Below are positions 1 to 8,321 of a stretch of 50,367 nt of DNA, in pieces. Every line of letters begins with the position of its first letter. The first letter of the stretch is position 1. The DNA comes from Methanobrevibacter sp. (GTDB taxonomy: Archaea; Methanobacteriota; Methanobacteria; Methanobacteriales; Methanobacteriaceae): the NCBI RefSeq assembly GCF_017431965.1, contig NZ_JAFRKB010000053.1, positions 1-50,367 on the forward strand, in the 5' to 3' direction. The position numbers and the translations under genes were made by a program. A model generated the notes under the pieces. It was given only the letters and a program-made list of their open reading frames with translations. It was not told the DNA's origin and did no database searches.

Positions 1-699
1 TTCGGCCTGAAGGCCATTGGCTTTGGAGCAGAAGGCTGGACTGAAGAGATAAGGCAAAGAGTAGAGGAAATCTTCGGTGCAAAGGCATACAACATTTACG
101 GATTAACAGAACTGATGGGACCTGGTGTTGGAGTCGAATGCAGCGAGCAAAATGGACTGCACATTGCAGAAGATATCTACTATCCTGAGATAATTGACCC
201 TAACACAAAACAAGTACTTGGAGAAAACCAGCCGGGAGAATTGGTTTTAACAAACATCCAAAGGGAAGGAATGCCGGTAATCAGATTCAGAACAAAGGAT
301 TTGACAAAAATCACTTATGAAAAATGCGGTTGCGGAAGGACCCACGCAAGAATCAGCAGAATTACAGGCAGGTCCGATGATATGATTAAAGTTAAAGGAG
401 TAGCTATTTTCCCATCACAAATCGAAAAAGCATTGCTTAAAGTCGGTGAAGCAGAGCCTCATTATATGATAATAGTTACAAGACCGGGAACTTTAGATGA
501 AATCGAAGTGAAAGTGGAAGCATCACCAAACATTTTCTTTGACGGAATAAAGGAAATGATGGCAATTCAAAATAAAATCGGAAAATCAATTGAAAATGAA
601 ACAGGAATCAGAGTGAAAGTAACTCTCGTTGAGCCAAAGACCTTACCAAGATTTGAAGGAAAAGCAAAAAGAGTAATAGATGAAAGGAATTTAAATTAG
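1..699 (+). CDS. paaK: Phenylacetate-CoA ligase family enzyme (5' end outside window)
   Basis: The reading frame is open from the first base of the window, so this is the C-terminal 232 residues of a gene that begins upstream; the family is usually about 430 residues. The AMP-binding core motif YGLTELMGP is present near the left edge, followed by the C-terminal subdomain with RFRTKDLT. The family adenylates an aryl acid and transfers it to CoA. In methanogens such genes usually sit beside indolepyruvate ferredoxin oxidoreductase genes and are thought to activate arylacetates for aromatic amino acid synthesis; that neighbourhood is not visible here. The following ACT-domain gene starts 8 bp downstream, so the two form an operon. 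The substrate is inferred, not shown. Confidence 0.85.
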   Translation, partial: FGLKAIGFGAEGWTEEIRQRVEEIFGAKAYNIYGLTELMGPGVGVECSEQNGLHIAEDIYYPEIIDPNTKQVLGENQPGELVLTNIQREGMPVIRFRTKDLTKITYEKCGCGRTHARISRITGRSDDMIKVKGVAIFPSQIEKALLKVGEAEPHYMIIVTRPGTLDEIEVKVEASPNIFFDGIKEMMAIQNKIGKSIENETGIRVKVTLVEPKTLPRFEGKAKRVIDERNLN

Positions 700-707
700 G
701 TGGGAAA

Positions 708-1139
708 ATGAAAATCAAACAGTTATCAATATTTTTACAAAACAGAATGGGAAGCTTATCAAAACCCCTTGAAGTGCTAAGCAGTGCAGATGTAAACATC
801 AGGGCGATGTGTATGGCAGATACTTCAGAATTCGGCATTTTAAGATTGGTCGTCGATAATCCGGAAAAAGGAAAAGAAGCTTTAGAAGAGAATAATTTCC
901 TTGTTAAAATCACAGAAATCATCGGTGTTGAAATGAACGATGCACCTGGTGGTCTTACAAGTGTTTTAAAAGTAATTAAAGACAATGAAATCGATTTGGA
1001 GTATCTTTACGCATTTACTCATGATAAAGTGGGAAAAGCTATCTTGCTACTGCATGCAGACGATATTGATGAGCTGATTTCTGCTTTACAAAAGGAAAAT
1101 ATTACTATTGTTCAATCTGAGGAAGTTTATAATTTATAA
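708..1139 (+). CDS. ACT domain-containing protein (tandem ACT)
   Basis: This 143-residue protein consists of two ACT-type amino-acid-binding modules and no catalytic domain. The N-terminal module starts MKIKQLSIFLQNRMGSL and the second begins near residue 70. It follows the phenylacetate-CoA ligase-like gene by 8 bp, with a GGTGGG ribosome binding site between them. In many archaea and anaerobes the same pair is found together, so this is probably the regulatory partner that senses an aromatic or branched-chain amino acid and modulates the ligase or the linked oxidoreductase. The ligand is not predictable from sequence. A T-rich tract after the stop is the likely terminator. Confidence 0.85.
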   Translation: MKIKQLSIFLQNRMGSLSKPLEVLSSADVNIRAMCMADTSEFGILRLVVDNPEKGKEALEENNFLVKITEIIGVEMNDAPGGLTSVLKVIKDNEIDLEYLYAFTHDKVGKAILLLHADDIDELISALQKENITIVQSEEVYNL

Positions 1140-1312
1140 ACTTCTTTATATTTCTTTTAATTTTTCATATATTATATTAAACAAGATTAAAAATAAAACT
1201 CCTTTTTAAATTATTACTTCTTTTAAAAAAAATTCATCATCAATCTGTATTACCAAGTAAAAAAAAACATTCTAAACATTAATGGTCAAAAAAAAGAAAA
1301 AAAGAGAAAATA

Positions 1313-2296
1313 CTATTTTTCAATAGTATATCCATGATTTTGTGCTTTAGTTACAAAGACAGTTCCCTTTTCTCCAATAATTTCTTTGGTCTTTTCAACA
1401 ATATCTGCATTTGATTCATCAAATACTGTATAGAGAACCGGTCCAAAGGAACTAATACCAACACCATACGCTCCAGCCTTTTCAATAGCTTGCATGGTTG
1501 GCAGGTAACTTGCATCCAAAGAGTGCTCCAATTTATTGAATCCAACTTTTTGAAGCTCGCTTACAGCCCATCCAAAGTTTTTAATATCCTTTTCAAGCAT
1601 GAACGGCACTAAATTCATTAAAATTAAGTGGGATACTTGCTCCACTTCCTCTTTTGGAATTGGACAGTATGTCTGGAATACATCTACTTCATCATCCCCT
1701 TCCATATGCTTTTCGATTTCCGGAATTGCTATCAAAATATTCCATTCTTCCGGAAAATCATATCTTGCAATCAATGTAGCAGGTTTTGCTTTAGATGCTC
1801 CTGAAGGTAAAAACAATGGTTTTTCCTCCTTGCTGTGTCCACCATCCAATATAAATCCACCTAAATCGTGAGTGTATGTTCCAATTCCTGAAGTTCCCCC
1901 TCTTCCAACAATACTGCTTAATTCACGGCTTTCAACTTTGATTCCCATAGTTTCTGTAATTAAGTGAGCTGTTGAAACCGCAATTTGGGTTCCGCTTCCA
2001 AATCCTGAATGCGGAGGATAAGTTTGATGTACAATGAAATGGAATCCTGAATCAATGTCAAAATGTTCCATAGTCTTTTGAGCGGCGTCAGGTATTTTCT
2101 CTTTGCATTCCAATATTGCCTCTTCGTCAGTAACAGTATCTGCAAAATCAAGAGTTACGCCACTTTCAGTTTGTTCAACTTCCAATACAAATTGTGGATC
2201 AGCTAATGCTAGACCAATTCCACCATCGACTCTTCTATATGACCCATTTAAATCAATAAGGGACATATGAATTCTTGAAGGTGCTTTTATAATCAT
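1313..2296 (-). CDS. mptG: Beta-ribofuranosylaminobenzene 5'-phosphate synthase
   Basis: The enzyme joins p-hydroxybenzoate or p-aminobenzoate to phosphoribosyl pyrophosphate with loss of CO2 and pyrophosphate, the first committed step of tetrahydromethanopterin synthesis. The 327-residue product starts MIIKAPSRIHMSLIDL and has the GHMP-kinase-like fold signature PHSGFGSGTQIAVS around residue 95, typical of this family. I chose the ATG at 2296 rather than an upstream in-frame start at 2362 because GGAAGTG lies just before it and the extra 22 residues do not resemble the family. The gene stands alone on the minus strand with an AT-rich promoter region on its right. Confidence 0.9.
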   Translation of the reverse strand: MIIKAPSRIHMSLIDLNGSYRRVDGGIGLALADPQFVLEVEQTESGVTLDFADTVTDEEAILECKEKIPDAAQKTMEHFDIDSGFHFIVHQTYPPHSGFGSGTQIAVSTAHLITETMGIKVESRELSSIVGRGGTSGIGTYTHDLGGFILDGGHSKEEKPLFLPSGASKAKPATLIARYDFPEEWNILIAIPEIEKHMEGDDEVDVFQTYCPIPKEEVEQVSHLILMNLVPFMLEKDIKNFGWAVSELQKVGFNKLEHSLDASYLPTMQAIEKAGAYGVGISSFGPVLYTVFDESNADIVEKTKEIIGEKGTVFVTKAQNHGYTIEK

Positions 2297-2429
2297 TTTT
2301 TCACTTCCAATTATGTTATATCTTTTAAAAGTATGTATTAAAATATATATAATACTTTTCATGATTTATCAAGTAAAATTTATAAAACAATTAAAATATT
2401 CATGACAAATAACTGTCATTACACTGAAT

Positions 2430-2516
2430 ATGAGTCTCTCAAAAATAGATGAAATTAATCCTAAAATTGCATCTGGCACATATATCACATTGATTATACC
2501 TTTAATCGAGCATTGA
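2430..2516 (+). CDS. Possible 28-codon ORF in a small plus-strand transcription unit
   Basis: Between two minus-strand genes there is a short plus-strand frame, MSLSKIDEINPKIASGTY and on to a TGA. No clear Shine-Dalgarno sequence precedes it. It sits between a TATA-like stretch at about 2379-2386 (followed by the short palindrome ATGACA/TGTCAT at about 2402-2419) and a good terminator hairpin at 2562-2590. That layout suggests a real short plus-strand transcript, but it could be an RNA or the remnant of a lost gene rather than a coding gene. No family is recognised. Confidence 0.25.
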   Translation: MSLSKIDEINPKIASGTYITLIIPLIEH

Positions 2517-2561
2517 TATATGGATTATGAAAAAAAATCTCTCCCTTGAAAAATAGCCAAT

Positions 2562-2590
2562 AATTGAGAACTAGCCTTCTCAATTTTTTT
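2562..2590 (+). terminator. Hairpin followed by T-run, plus strand
   Basis: AATTGAGAA at 2562-2570 pairs perfectly with TTCTCAATT at 2577-2585 around the loop CTAGCC, and runs directly into TTTTT on the plus strand. No annotated plus-strand gene ends here, so it would terminate the short transcript proposed at about 2405-2590. On the minus strand it lies just beyond the stop of the metallopeptidase-like gene but has no T-run in that direction. Confidence 0.6.
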
Positions 2591-3245
2591 AAAATGATAA
2601 ATTATCAATACTTTCAATTAATTTTAAAGCCAGTTCATAAGTTAAATCCATTGGCTCATAAGAATAACACTCATAAACAATTGTTGGAATGCCTGCCTTG
2701 GCAGTTGGTTCTGTAATAAATGGCGGGCTTGTTCTATATTGGGGCGCATAATATTGAAGTTCATCAACACTTTCAAGAATTAAATTCATTAAATTAGTGG
2801 ATTTTTCATCAAAACCTGGGGCGAAAATAAAATTGGTTATTTGATAGTCTCCAGGACCATTAGATCCCCTATTAGAATGAATATCCACGAATAAATCATA
2901 TTTTCTATTAATTATATCATCTTTAATAAATTCCTTTGCAAGCAATTGTCCTTCAAGCCTTCCCTCAGTTTCAGTATTCGGATTATCGACATGAATGTTA
3001 TAAATGCAATAAGAATAGTTCAAATCACTTTTAGAGGATAATTTATCAAACAACGCCCTGTGGGATTTGCTTTCAAGAGGATGCATCCCAATTACATAAG
3101 CTATCTTAACATCAGATGCACTATTCCCGAAAGGACCGTGAACGTGTACACTACCTAACTCATTTTCGCCAAGCAATTCACAATCAAATAGTGTAGAATC
3201 AACACTTGCTTCATCAGTAGGACCGTCAGGATAGCTCATGAACAT
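2589..3245 (-). CDS. M14-like zinc metallopeptidase / succinylglutamate desuccinylase-like protein
   Basis: About 218 residues. Candidate zinc ligands are in GMHPLESKSH near residue 54 (the HxxE of M14 peptidases) and the later histidine in VDIHSNRG; the glutamate of PTIVYECYS near the C-terminus matches the catalytic Glu of the family. No signal peptide is visible, so it is likely cytoplasmic. It could hydrolyse a small peptide or an N-acyl amino acid; the substrate cannot be told. The start is uncertain: ATG at 3245 or 3239, neither with a good ribosome binding site. It lies only about 30 bp downstream of ferritin, but a terminator-like hairpin separates them, so its expression may depend on read-through. 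Confidence 0.6.
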   Translation of the reverse strand: MFMSYPDGPTDEASVDSTLFDCELLGENELGSVHVHGPFGNSASDVKIAYVIGMHPLESKSHRALFDKLSSKSDLNYSYCIYNIHVDNPNTETEGRLEGQLLAKEFIKDDIINRKYDLFVDIHSNRGSNGPGDYQITNFIFAPGFDEKSTNLMNLILESVDELQYYAPQYRTSPPFITEPTAKAGIPTIVYECYSYEPMDLTYELALKLIESIDNLSF

Positions 3246-3246
3246 C

Positions 3247-3280
3247 AAAAAAAATAAAAGTGACTAGATAAAATCTAGTC
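3247..3280 (-). terminator. Hairpin-plus-U terminator overlapping the ferritin stop codon
   Basis: GACTAGAT (3262-3269) and ATCTAGTC (3273-3280) form a perfect 8-bp stem with a 3-base loop. On the minus strand the stem is followed by CTTTTATTTTTTTT. The TAG stop codon of ferritin (3275-3277) is inside the stem, and the T-run reaches the start region of the next gene. Confidence 0.65.
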
Positions 3281-3775
3281 TTCGGATGGTGCACGTGCAC
3301 CTAATTCTTTGTTTAATTCATAAATCAATCTGTTATCGCCATCAGCCAATTTAGCTTTAGCAACTAATTCCATTGCATTTTCTTCTTCTTCAACTTGTTC
3401 TTCAACAAACCATTGCAAGAAGTTGTTGGTTGCATGATCTTTTTCTTCAATAGCTAAGTTAACTAAATCATTGATAAGGCCAGATACCTTTTTTTCATGT
3501 TCTAAAACATGTTCAAATGCTTGAAGTGGGCCATCCCATTCGGTTTGTGGTCCTTCAATTGCAGTTAAAGTTACAGAAGCCCCTCTTCTGATAATGTAGT
3601 CATAGAATTTCATTCCATGTTCCAATTCTTCTTCTGCCTGAACTCTCATCCAGTTAGCAAATCCTGCTAAGTCTTCATCTTCAAAGTAAGCTGCCATGGA
3701 TAAATATAAATATCCAGAGTAAACTTCAGCATTTAATTGAGCATTTAAAGCTTTTTCCATATTTTCAGATACCAT
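3275..3775 (-). CDS. ftn: Non-haem ferritin
   Basis: The 166-residue protein is a four-helix ferritin that oxidises Fe(II) and stores it inside a 24-subunit shell. Ferroxidase-centre residues are visible: Glu in [12 protein letters not shown] (near 17), the [13 protein letters not shown] motif (Glu near 50, His near 53), Glu in the EHVLEHEK region (near 94), and Gln in [11 protein letters not shown] (near 127). Its length fits the FtnA type rather than bacterioferritin, and no haem-ligand Met is evident. GGTGAT precedes the ATG, and a TATA-like AAATATATAAG lies about 40 bp upstream, in a short region shared with the divergent Nudix gene. A terminator hairpin overlaps its stop codon. Confidence 0.93.
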   Translation of the reverse strand: MVSENMEKALNAQLNAEVYSGYLYLSMAAYFEDEDLAGFANWMRVQAEEELEHGMKFYDYIIRRGASVTLTAIEGPQTEWDGPLQAFEHVLEHEKKVSGLINDLVNLAIEEKDHATNNFLQWFVEEQVEEEENAMELVAKAKLADGDNRLIYELNKELGARAPSED

Positions 3776-3869
3776 TAAATATCACCATAATAGAATTTGT
3801 ATTTGATTTCTTATATATTTAAGCAAAAAATTCAATCAATTTATTAAAAATAAAAATAAATCAATTAAC

Positions 3870-4661
3870 ATGATAGAAAAATCCATCTACAAAGATTATG
3901 AAATTGATTTTAGCGATGCTTATGAAAGCGATGATGCTTATTACTTTATTTTTAACAATGAAAGGGAACTGTTCCTAACAAGCAATAAAACATTGCCGAC
4001 TTCCCTTGATAATGTCAATATTGACTTTAAGCTTTATATCGGAAAATATTTGGGCAAAGATACTTTTGTGGCCAATACCGACTCCAGCGAGTCATTTTAC
4101 CCACTAATAGAAATTTATGATAGTGATAAAGACCTTTATCTGATGTCAACAAGAGCCGTTTTGGTGCGTGACTGGTATATCTCACACCAGTTTTGCGGCA
4201 AGTGTGGCCAAAAGACTGTGATAGATGAAAAGGACATGATGTTAAAATGCCCTTCATGCGGTCAGGTGCACTATCCAAGAATCGCTCCCGCAATTATTGT
4301 GGCCATCAGAAAAGGCGATGAACTGCTCATGGCAAAGCACAGCTACCATGAAAACATCAAATATGCTTTAATAGCAGGATTTGTCGAACCGGGAGAGTCA
4401 ATCGAAGATGCAGTTCACAGAGAAGTTTCAGAAGAAATTGGGATTAAAATCAAAAATCTAAACTATCTCAATAGCCAATCATGGCCATTTCCAAACTCAT
4501 TGATGCTTGGCTTTGAAGCAGAATACGATTCCGGTGAAATAAAAGTAGATGGTGATGAAATTCTAAAAGCCAAATGGTTTAAAAAAGATGAAATAATAAG
4601 ATTTGACTCAGATATCAGCATATCCGACTGGCTAATCCAAAAGTTCATTGACACACACTAA
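3870..4661 (+). CDS. nudC: NADH pyrophosphatase (NudC-type Nudix hydrolase)
   Basis: The 263-residue protein has the NudC order: an N-terminal domain, a zinc ribbon (CGKCG near 110 and CPSCG near 128), then a Nudix box GFVEPGESIEDAVHREVSEE beginning near residue 170. Enzymes of this type cleave NAD(H) to NMN(H) and AMP; bacterial NudC also removes NAD caps from RNA. The SQSWPFPNSLM segment after the box matches the SQPWPFP signature that distinguishes NADH pyrophosphatases from other Nudix families. The start has no clear Shine-Dalgarno sequence, so translation may be leaderless. It is divergent from ferritin. Confidence 0.9.
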   Translation: MIEKSIYKDYEIDFSDAYESDDAYYFIFNNERELFLTSNKTLPTSLDNVNIDFKLYIGKYLGKDTFVANTDSSESFYPLIEIYDSDKDLYLMSTRAVLVRDWYISHQFCGKCGQKTVIDEKDMMLKCPSCGQVHYPRIAPAIIVAIRKGDELLMAKHSYHENIKYALIAGFVEPGESIEDAVHREVSEEIGIKIKNLNYLNSQSWPFPNSLMLGFEAEYDSGEIKVDGDEILKAKWFKKDEIIRFDSDISISDWLIQKFIDTH

Positions 4662-4688
4662 GCCAATATCAGAAATCTGAAAAATGAA

Positions 4689-5816
4689 TCAGCCATTATC
4701 CTCATAAACATCATCAGGCTTATTGTCTTTAAATGTGGAATCATTTGATTCATAATCTTTTATCTTATTTATCCATATAGCTCCGCCACAGATATTTGAC
4801 TCATTTTCAGCAAGCTCAGATTCCTCAACAGTCAGCACGCTTTTGTTATTATACACTGCACCGCCATTTTCCGCTTTGTTTTGCCTAAGCATAGACCCGA
4901 CAATAGTCATTTCACTGTCGCAATTATTTATGGCTCCGCCGTTACGCCCGGCAATGTTGGTATTGAATGCAGATTCTTTAATGGTCAAGTCACCCCTATA
5001 GTTGAGAATAACCCCTCCATCACGATTTGCGACGTTATCATTAAATGTGGATTTGGATATGATCATCTCTCCTGCATTTCGTATCGCTCCTCCATCATGA
5101 GACGCCGAATTGCCCTCAAATGTGGAATCTGCAATATCCATATCACAATTTTCATTAAAGATTGCACCACCGCTTTCTGCTGAATTTTCCTTCAGTATAG
5201 ATTTGGCAATAGTTAACTCACCAACGTCATTATTGAACAATGCTCCACCATTGTTTGCTGAATTTTGTGAGAACATATTCTCAATAATCTCCAATTCACT
5301 ACCATCATTGAATATTGCTCCACCGTGATTTGCCTTATTGTCCTTGAATGTGGATTGCCTAACATTTATCTTGCCCCAATTGTTTATTGCACCGCCATGA
5401 TCTTGTGAATCGTTTTGTGTGAATGTAGAATTTTCAATAATCAATTCACCTTCATCATTGTGTATCGCCCCGCCGTCTTCTCCTGCAGAGTTCCCTATTA
5501 TTGCGGATTCGATAATGGACAATTCGCCTTCTTCAATGTATATTGCTCCGCCGTTTTCCTCATTATATCCATTTTTTAATGTGATGTTTTTGAGAGTGAT
5601 ATTTGAACCTGTGCAGTTAAATATCCTTGCCTTTTTGCATGCATCAATAAAATGACCATTTCCATCGATAACCAAATCATCAACATCCAAATTGATGCCT
5701 TCAGAATACTCAAACTCTTCAAGACCGCTTAAGACAATATCTGAATCTAAAGCAATCTCATCTACGTCATCATGAATCAATTCATCCAAATATTTGAAAT
5801 TCTGTGAAGAACTCAT
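4689..5816 (-). CDS. Polymorphic-membrane-protein-like beta-helix repeat protein without signal peptide
   Basis: The 375-residue protein begins MSSSQNFKYL and from about residue 60 is built of repeated 22-26-residue units with the pattern GGAI-N followed by STF-x-x-N/D (for example NGGAIYI, DGGAIHN, HGGAINN, HGGAIFN). This is the signature of right-handed parallel beta-helix proteins of the chlamydial Pmp / methanogen adhesin-like type. Those are normally secreted, but here there is no signal peptide, membrane anchor or cell-wall domain, and the protein is short. ATG at 5816 was chosen over GTG at 5825 because AGGTG precedes it at the right distance. It follows the aminotransferase gene by 14 bp and is probably the last gene of that operon. 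Function unknown. Confidence 0.75.
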   Translation of the reverse strand: MSSSQNFKYLDELIHDDVDEIALDSDIVLSGLEEFEYSEGINLDVDDLVIDGNGHFIDACKKARIFNCTGSNITLKNITLKNGYNEENGGAIYIEEGELSIIESAIIGNSAGEDGGAIHNDEGELIIENSTFTQNDSQDHGGAINNWGKINVRQSTFKDNKANHGGAIFNDGSELEIIENMFSQNSANNGGALFNNDVGELTIAKSILKENSAESGGAIFNENCDMDIADSTFEGNSASHDGGAIRNAGEMIISKSTFNDNVANRDGGVILNYRGDLTIKESAFNTNIAGRNGGAINNCDSEMTIVGSMLRQNKAENGGAVYNNKSVLTVEESELAENESNICGGAIWINKIKDYESNDSTFKDNKPDDVYEDNG

Positions 5817-5830
5817 ATTAAACACACCTA

Positions 5831-6991
5831 TTAGTTTTTAATAATGTTGAGTGCAGTTATGCCTGCTTTAAGTCTTGCCAAACCTTCCATTAAAATCTCT
5901 TGAGGGCAAGCTATATTCATCCTTAAAAAACTGTCTCCGTTTAATCCAAAATCAATTCCAGCCGATAAGAATAATCCCTGATTGCTTCTTAAAAATCCGC
6001 TTAAAACTTTTGAAGGAACATTTAAAGCCGAACAGTCAAGCCATAAGAGATAGGTCGCATCACATTCAACCAGTTTAATGACAGGAAGTTCGCAAGCCAA
6101 ATAATCCTTTACAATCTGTTTATTTTCATATAATACATCCTTTAGCTCCTCCAGCCATTCTTCAGACTCATCATATGCCGCAATTACAGCAGCTGTTGCA
6201 AACACATTGCAAGAATCGGAATTATCAACATGCATCTGGTTTTTAATTTTTTCTAGTAGCTCAGCGTTTTTTGTGTGAACGATTGAACTTTGAAAACCTG
6301 CAATGTTAAATGACTTTGAAGGCGACAGGCATGTAATGACATTATCCGATGATTCGAACGGATTGTATTTCACTCCTGGATTGGTCAAATCACAGTGGAT
6401 TTCATCAGATATCAAAATGACATCATGTTTTTTGCACAGCTCGCCGATTCTGGCCAAATCGCTTTTGGACCATATCTTGCCGATTGGATTGTGGGGATTG
6501 CATAAAATCATTAATTTGGATTCGGACAGCTTTTCATCCAGATCATCAAAATCAATTTTATATTCACCGTTATCATAAATCAATGGATTTTCCAAAACAT
6601 TGCGATTGTTTTCTTCTATGACATAGAAAAATACATGATAAACCGGTGTTTGGATTAATATATTGTCTCCAACATCTGTCAAACATCTTATCATTGAAGA
6701 TATTGATGGCATCACGCCTATTGAATACAGCATGTCTTCACGGGACATCTTAAAGCCGTATCTTCTATCCCACCATCCAATATATGCCTGAAAAAGCTCA
6801 TCCGGAACAATCGTATATCCATATACTGGATGATTTGCCCTTTTTAAAATGGCATTTTCAATGGCCGGAGCTACCTTAAAGTCCATGTCCGCCACCCACA
6901 TAGGAACGTCATCATCAAACAAATCCCATTTTAGGGAATTTGTTCCTTTCCTATCTATTGCGCTTTCAAAATCGTATTTAGTATTTTTCAT
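5831..6991 (-). CDS. PatB/MalY-type PLP-dependent aminotransferase (C-S lyase)
   Basis: The 386-residue protein is a fold-type I PLP enzyme of the MalY/PatB group, which cleaves cystathionine or transaminates aromatic or branched amino acids. Visible landmarks are VPMWVADMDFKV near the N-terminus, NPHNPIGKIW (substrate and cofactor binding), ISDEIHCDL (the Asp that contacts the pyridine nitrogen) and SPSKSFNIAG, whose Lys should form the Schiff base. I use ATG 6991, preceded by AGGA, rather than the upstream start at 7012. This start lies inside the end of the nitroreductase gene, a 14-bp overlap that implies translational coupling. The choice between lyase and aminotransferase activity cannot be made from sequence. 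Confidence 0.85.
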   Translation of the reverse strand: MKNTKYDFESAIDRKGTNSLKWDLFDDDVPMWVADMDFKVAPAIENAILKRANHPVYGYTIVPDELFQAYIGWWDRRYGFKMSREDMLYSIGVMPSISSMIRCLTDVGDNILIQTPVYHVFFYVIEENNRNVLENPLIYDNGEYKIDFDDLDEKLSESKLMILCNPHNPIGKIWSKSDLARIGELCKKHDVILISDEIHCDLTNPGVKYNPFESSDNVITCLSPSKSFNIAGFQSSIVHTKNAELLEKIKNQMHVDNSDSCNVFATAAVIAAYDESEEWLEELKDVLYENKQIVKDYLACELPVIKLVECDATYLLWLDCSALNVPSKVLSGFLRSNQGLFLSAGIDFGLNGDSFLRMNIACPQEILMEGLARLKAGITALNIIKN

Positions 6992-7496
6992 AGTGAATCC
7001 TGCTTTCATCAAATTTGTCCATGAATTTATTTTCCCAACCGTCAGCCGGATAGCCTACAGTTATTATGCAATACGGCTTTAAATCAGAAATGTCGTTGAT
7101 TCCGACTATTTCTCCAATCTTTACCATTCTCTCCTCATCAGGTGCAACACCGTTCCAAAGACCTCCCAAACCTAAGTTGACTGCCTCAAGCAGCATGTTT
7201 TCTGCAGCTGCCCCCATGTCCTGCTGCCAAACAGTTTTGAAAAATGCCCTTTCGATATTTGCAACCAATACAATAGCTACAGGAGCATTAGCAACCCTAG
7301 GTTTAATTTCACCTAATCTGGCCAATGTTTGCTTATCTTTAACTACAATAAACTCCCAAGGCTCTGCACCAAGCCTTGATCCCGGAGCCTGCATTCCCGC
7401 TTTTAGGATTTTTAAAATATCCTCATCACTAACTTCCCTGTCAACATATTCGCGAATGCTTCTTCTAGTGTTTATAATCTCTTCAAATTCTACCAT
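6978..7496 (-). CDS. Nitroreductase-family FMN oxidoreductase
   Basis: The 172-residue protein starts MVEFEEIINTRRSIREYVDR, with the RRSIRxY phosphate-binding motif of FMN nitroreductases. APGSRLGAEPWEFIVV and GAAAENMLLEAVNLGLG are the other conserved blocks. The frame stays open upstream of 7496 only because it runs antisense to the divergent membrane-protein gene; the ATG at 7496 is the sensible start. It has no Shine-Dalgarno sequence and is probably leaderless. It is the first gene of an operon with the aminotransferase and the beta-helix protein. Such enzymes reduce quinone-like or nitro compounds with NAD(P)H; the physiological substrate is unknown. Confidence 0.88.
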   Translation of the reverse strand: MVEFEEIINTRRSIREYVDREVSDEDILKILKAGMQAPGSRLGAEPWEFIVVKDKQTLARLGEIKPRVANAPVAIVLVANIERAFFKTVWQQDMGAAAENMLLEAVNLGLGGLWNGVAPDEERMVKIGEIVGINDISDLKPYCIITVGYPADGWENKFMDKFDESRIHYEKY

Positions 7497-7554
7497 AATA
7501 ATTAATAATATATTATAGATATATATAATTAGCTTAATTAACGGAGGTGACAAA

Positions 7555-8037
7555 ATGATTAACAGAAGTGCTGGGATATTATCAATAATTTTAGGGATAA
7601 TATTTATTCTATTTCCAATGTTCTCTTCAGGGTTAGTTTCAATAATTGTGGGCTTAAGTTTATTGTTCTTCGGTATTTCAACTGCATTTATGGGATTCAA
7701 CCTAAGAAACCAGAATGGAATGTTTTCAACAGTATCCATAATAATTGGACTTATTGCCATAATTTTAGGATTCATGTTTATATTCTATATTGATGCCCTA
7801 TCATTCCTTGTTGCATTCCAATTCTATATTGTTGGATTTATAATGATTGCATTTGGAATAATAGGATTGATATCAAAAGTTACTAAAGTATCCACTTTTG
7901 CTTCAATACTTGTTTTAATCATGGGTATTGTTGCTATAGCTCTTGCAGCATATGCAATTAACCAACCAGTATATATTGCAATAATTATTGGAATTGTTTT
8001 AATTATTGAAGGAGTAAACTTATTCTTGTTTGATTAA
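7555..8037 (+). CDS. HdeD/DUF308-like integral membrane protein
   Basis: A 160-residue, almost entirely hydrophobic protein with about six transmembrane segments. The start is set by a strong ribosome binding site, GGAGGTGA, 4 bases before the ATG. Repeated glycine-rich segments of the type IxxGIIxIxxG are typical of the DUF308 family that includes HdeD, an acid-stress membrane protein of E. coli. It is transcribed divergently from the nitroreductase gene. Function in methanogens is unknown. The structured region beginning at 8074 could be its 3' untranslated region. Confidence 0.8.
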   Translation: MINRSAGILSIILGIIFILFPMFSSGLVSIIVGLSLLFFGISTAFMGFNLRNQNGMFSTVSIIIGLIAIILGFMFIFYIDALSFLVAFQFYIVGFIMIAFGIIGLISKVTKVSTFASILVLIMGIVAIALAAYAINQPVYIAIIIGIVLIIEGVNLFLFD

Positions 8038-8073
8038 GATTACCCCTCTATTTTTCATTTTTTAAAAAAAAAA

Positions 8074-8190
8074 GACTTGGTTAACTATTTTTAAAAAAAA
8101 TACCACCATCATAATTCATACACCATTGAAAAGAAATTAACCTAAATAATTAACCAAGCCGGATTCCGAAATCCAATTAATACTTGGTTT
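8074..8190 (+). other. Mutually exclusive inverted repeats downstream of the DUF308 gene
   Basis: CTTGGTTAA (8076-8084) is a perfect complement of TTAACCAAG (8150-8158). The same central segment can instead pair, through AACCAAG (8152-8158), with CTTGGTT (8183-8189), enclosing a small hairpin GGATT/AATCC (8161-8174). The two long pairings cannot form together, an arrangement seen in attenuators. No gene with an obvious need for attenuation follows directly. Confidence 0.4.
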
Positions 8191-8201
8191 TAATATTTGA
8201 T

Positions 8202-8258
8202 AAAAATAGTTGAAGTGTGAAAATGTGTCTTTGCACACTTCCTAAAAGTTTAAATCAT
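8202..8258. repeat. 57-bp direct repeat, copy 1
   Basis: This 57-bp segment is repeated without a mismatch at 8851-8907. It contains the inverted repeat GAAGTGTG (8212-8219) / CACACTTC (8234-8241), which on the minus strand is followed by CAACTATTTTT, so the unit also looks like a terminator. The two copies bracket a 592-bp segment. Confidence 0.9.
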
Positions 8259-8321
8259 TCTCAAAAATTAGTGAAAATAATTGATGTTAAAGTTTCTAAT
8301 TTTGAAAAAAAAGTTTTAAAA

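Noticed and set aside
6978..7775. Long N-terminal extension of the nitroreductase frame (start at 7775)
   Set aside because: The extension is low-complexity antisense of the DUF308 membrane-protein gene; the family N-terminus MVEFEEIINTRRS begins at 7496.
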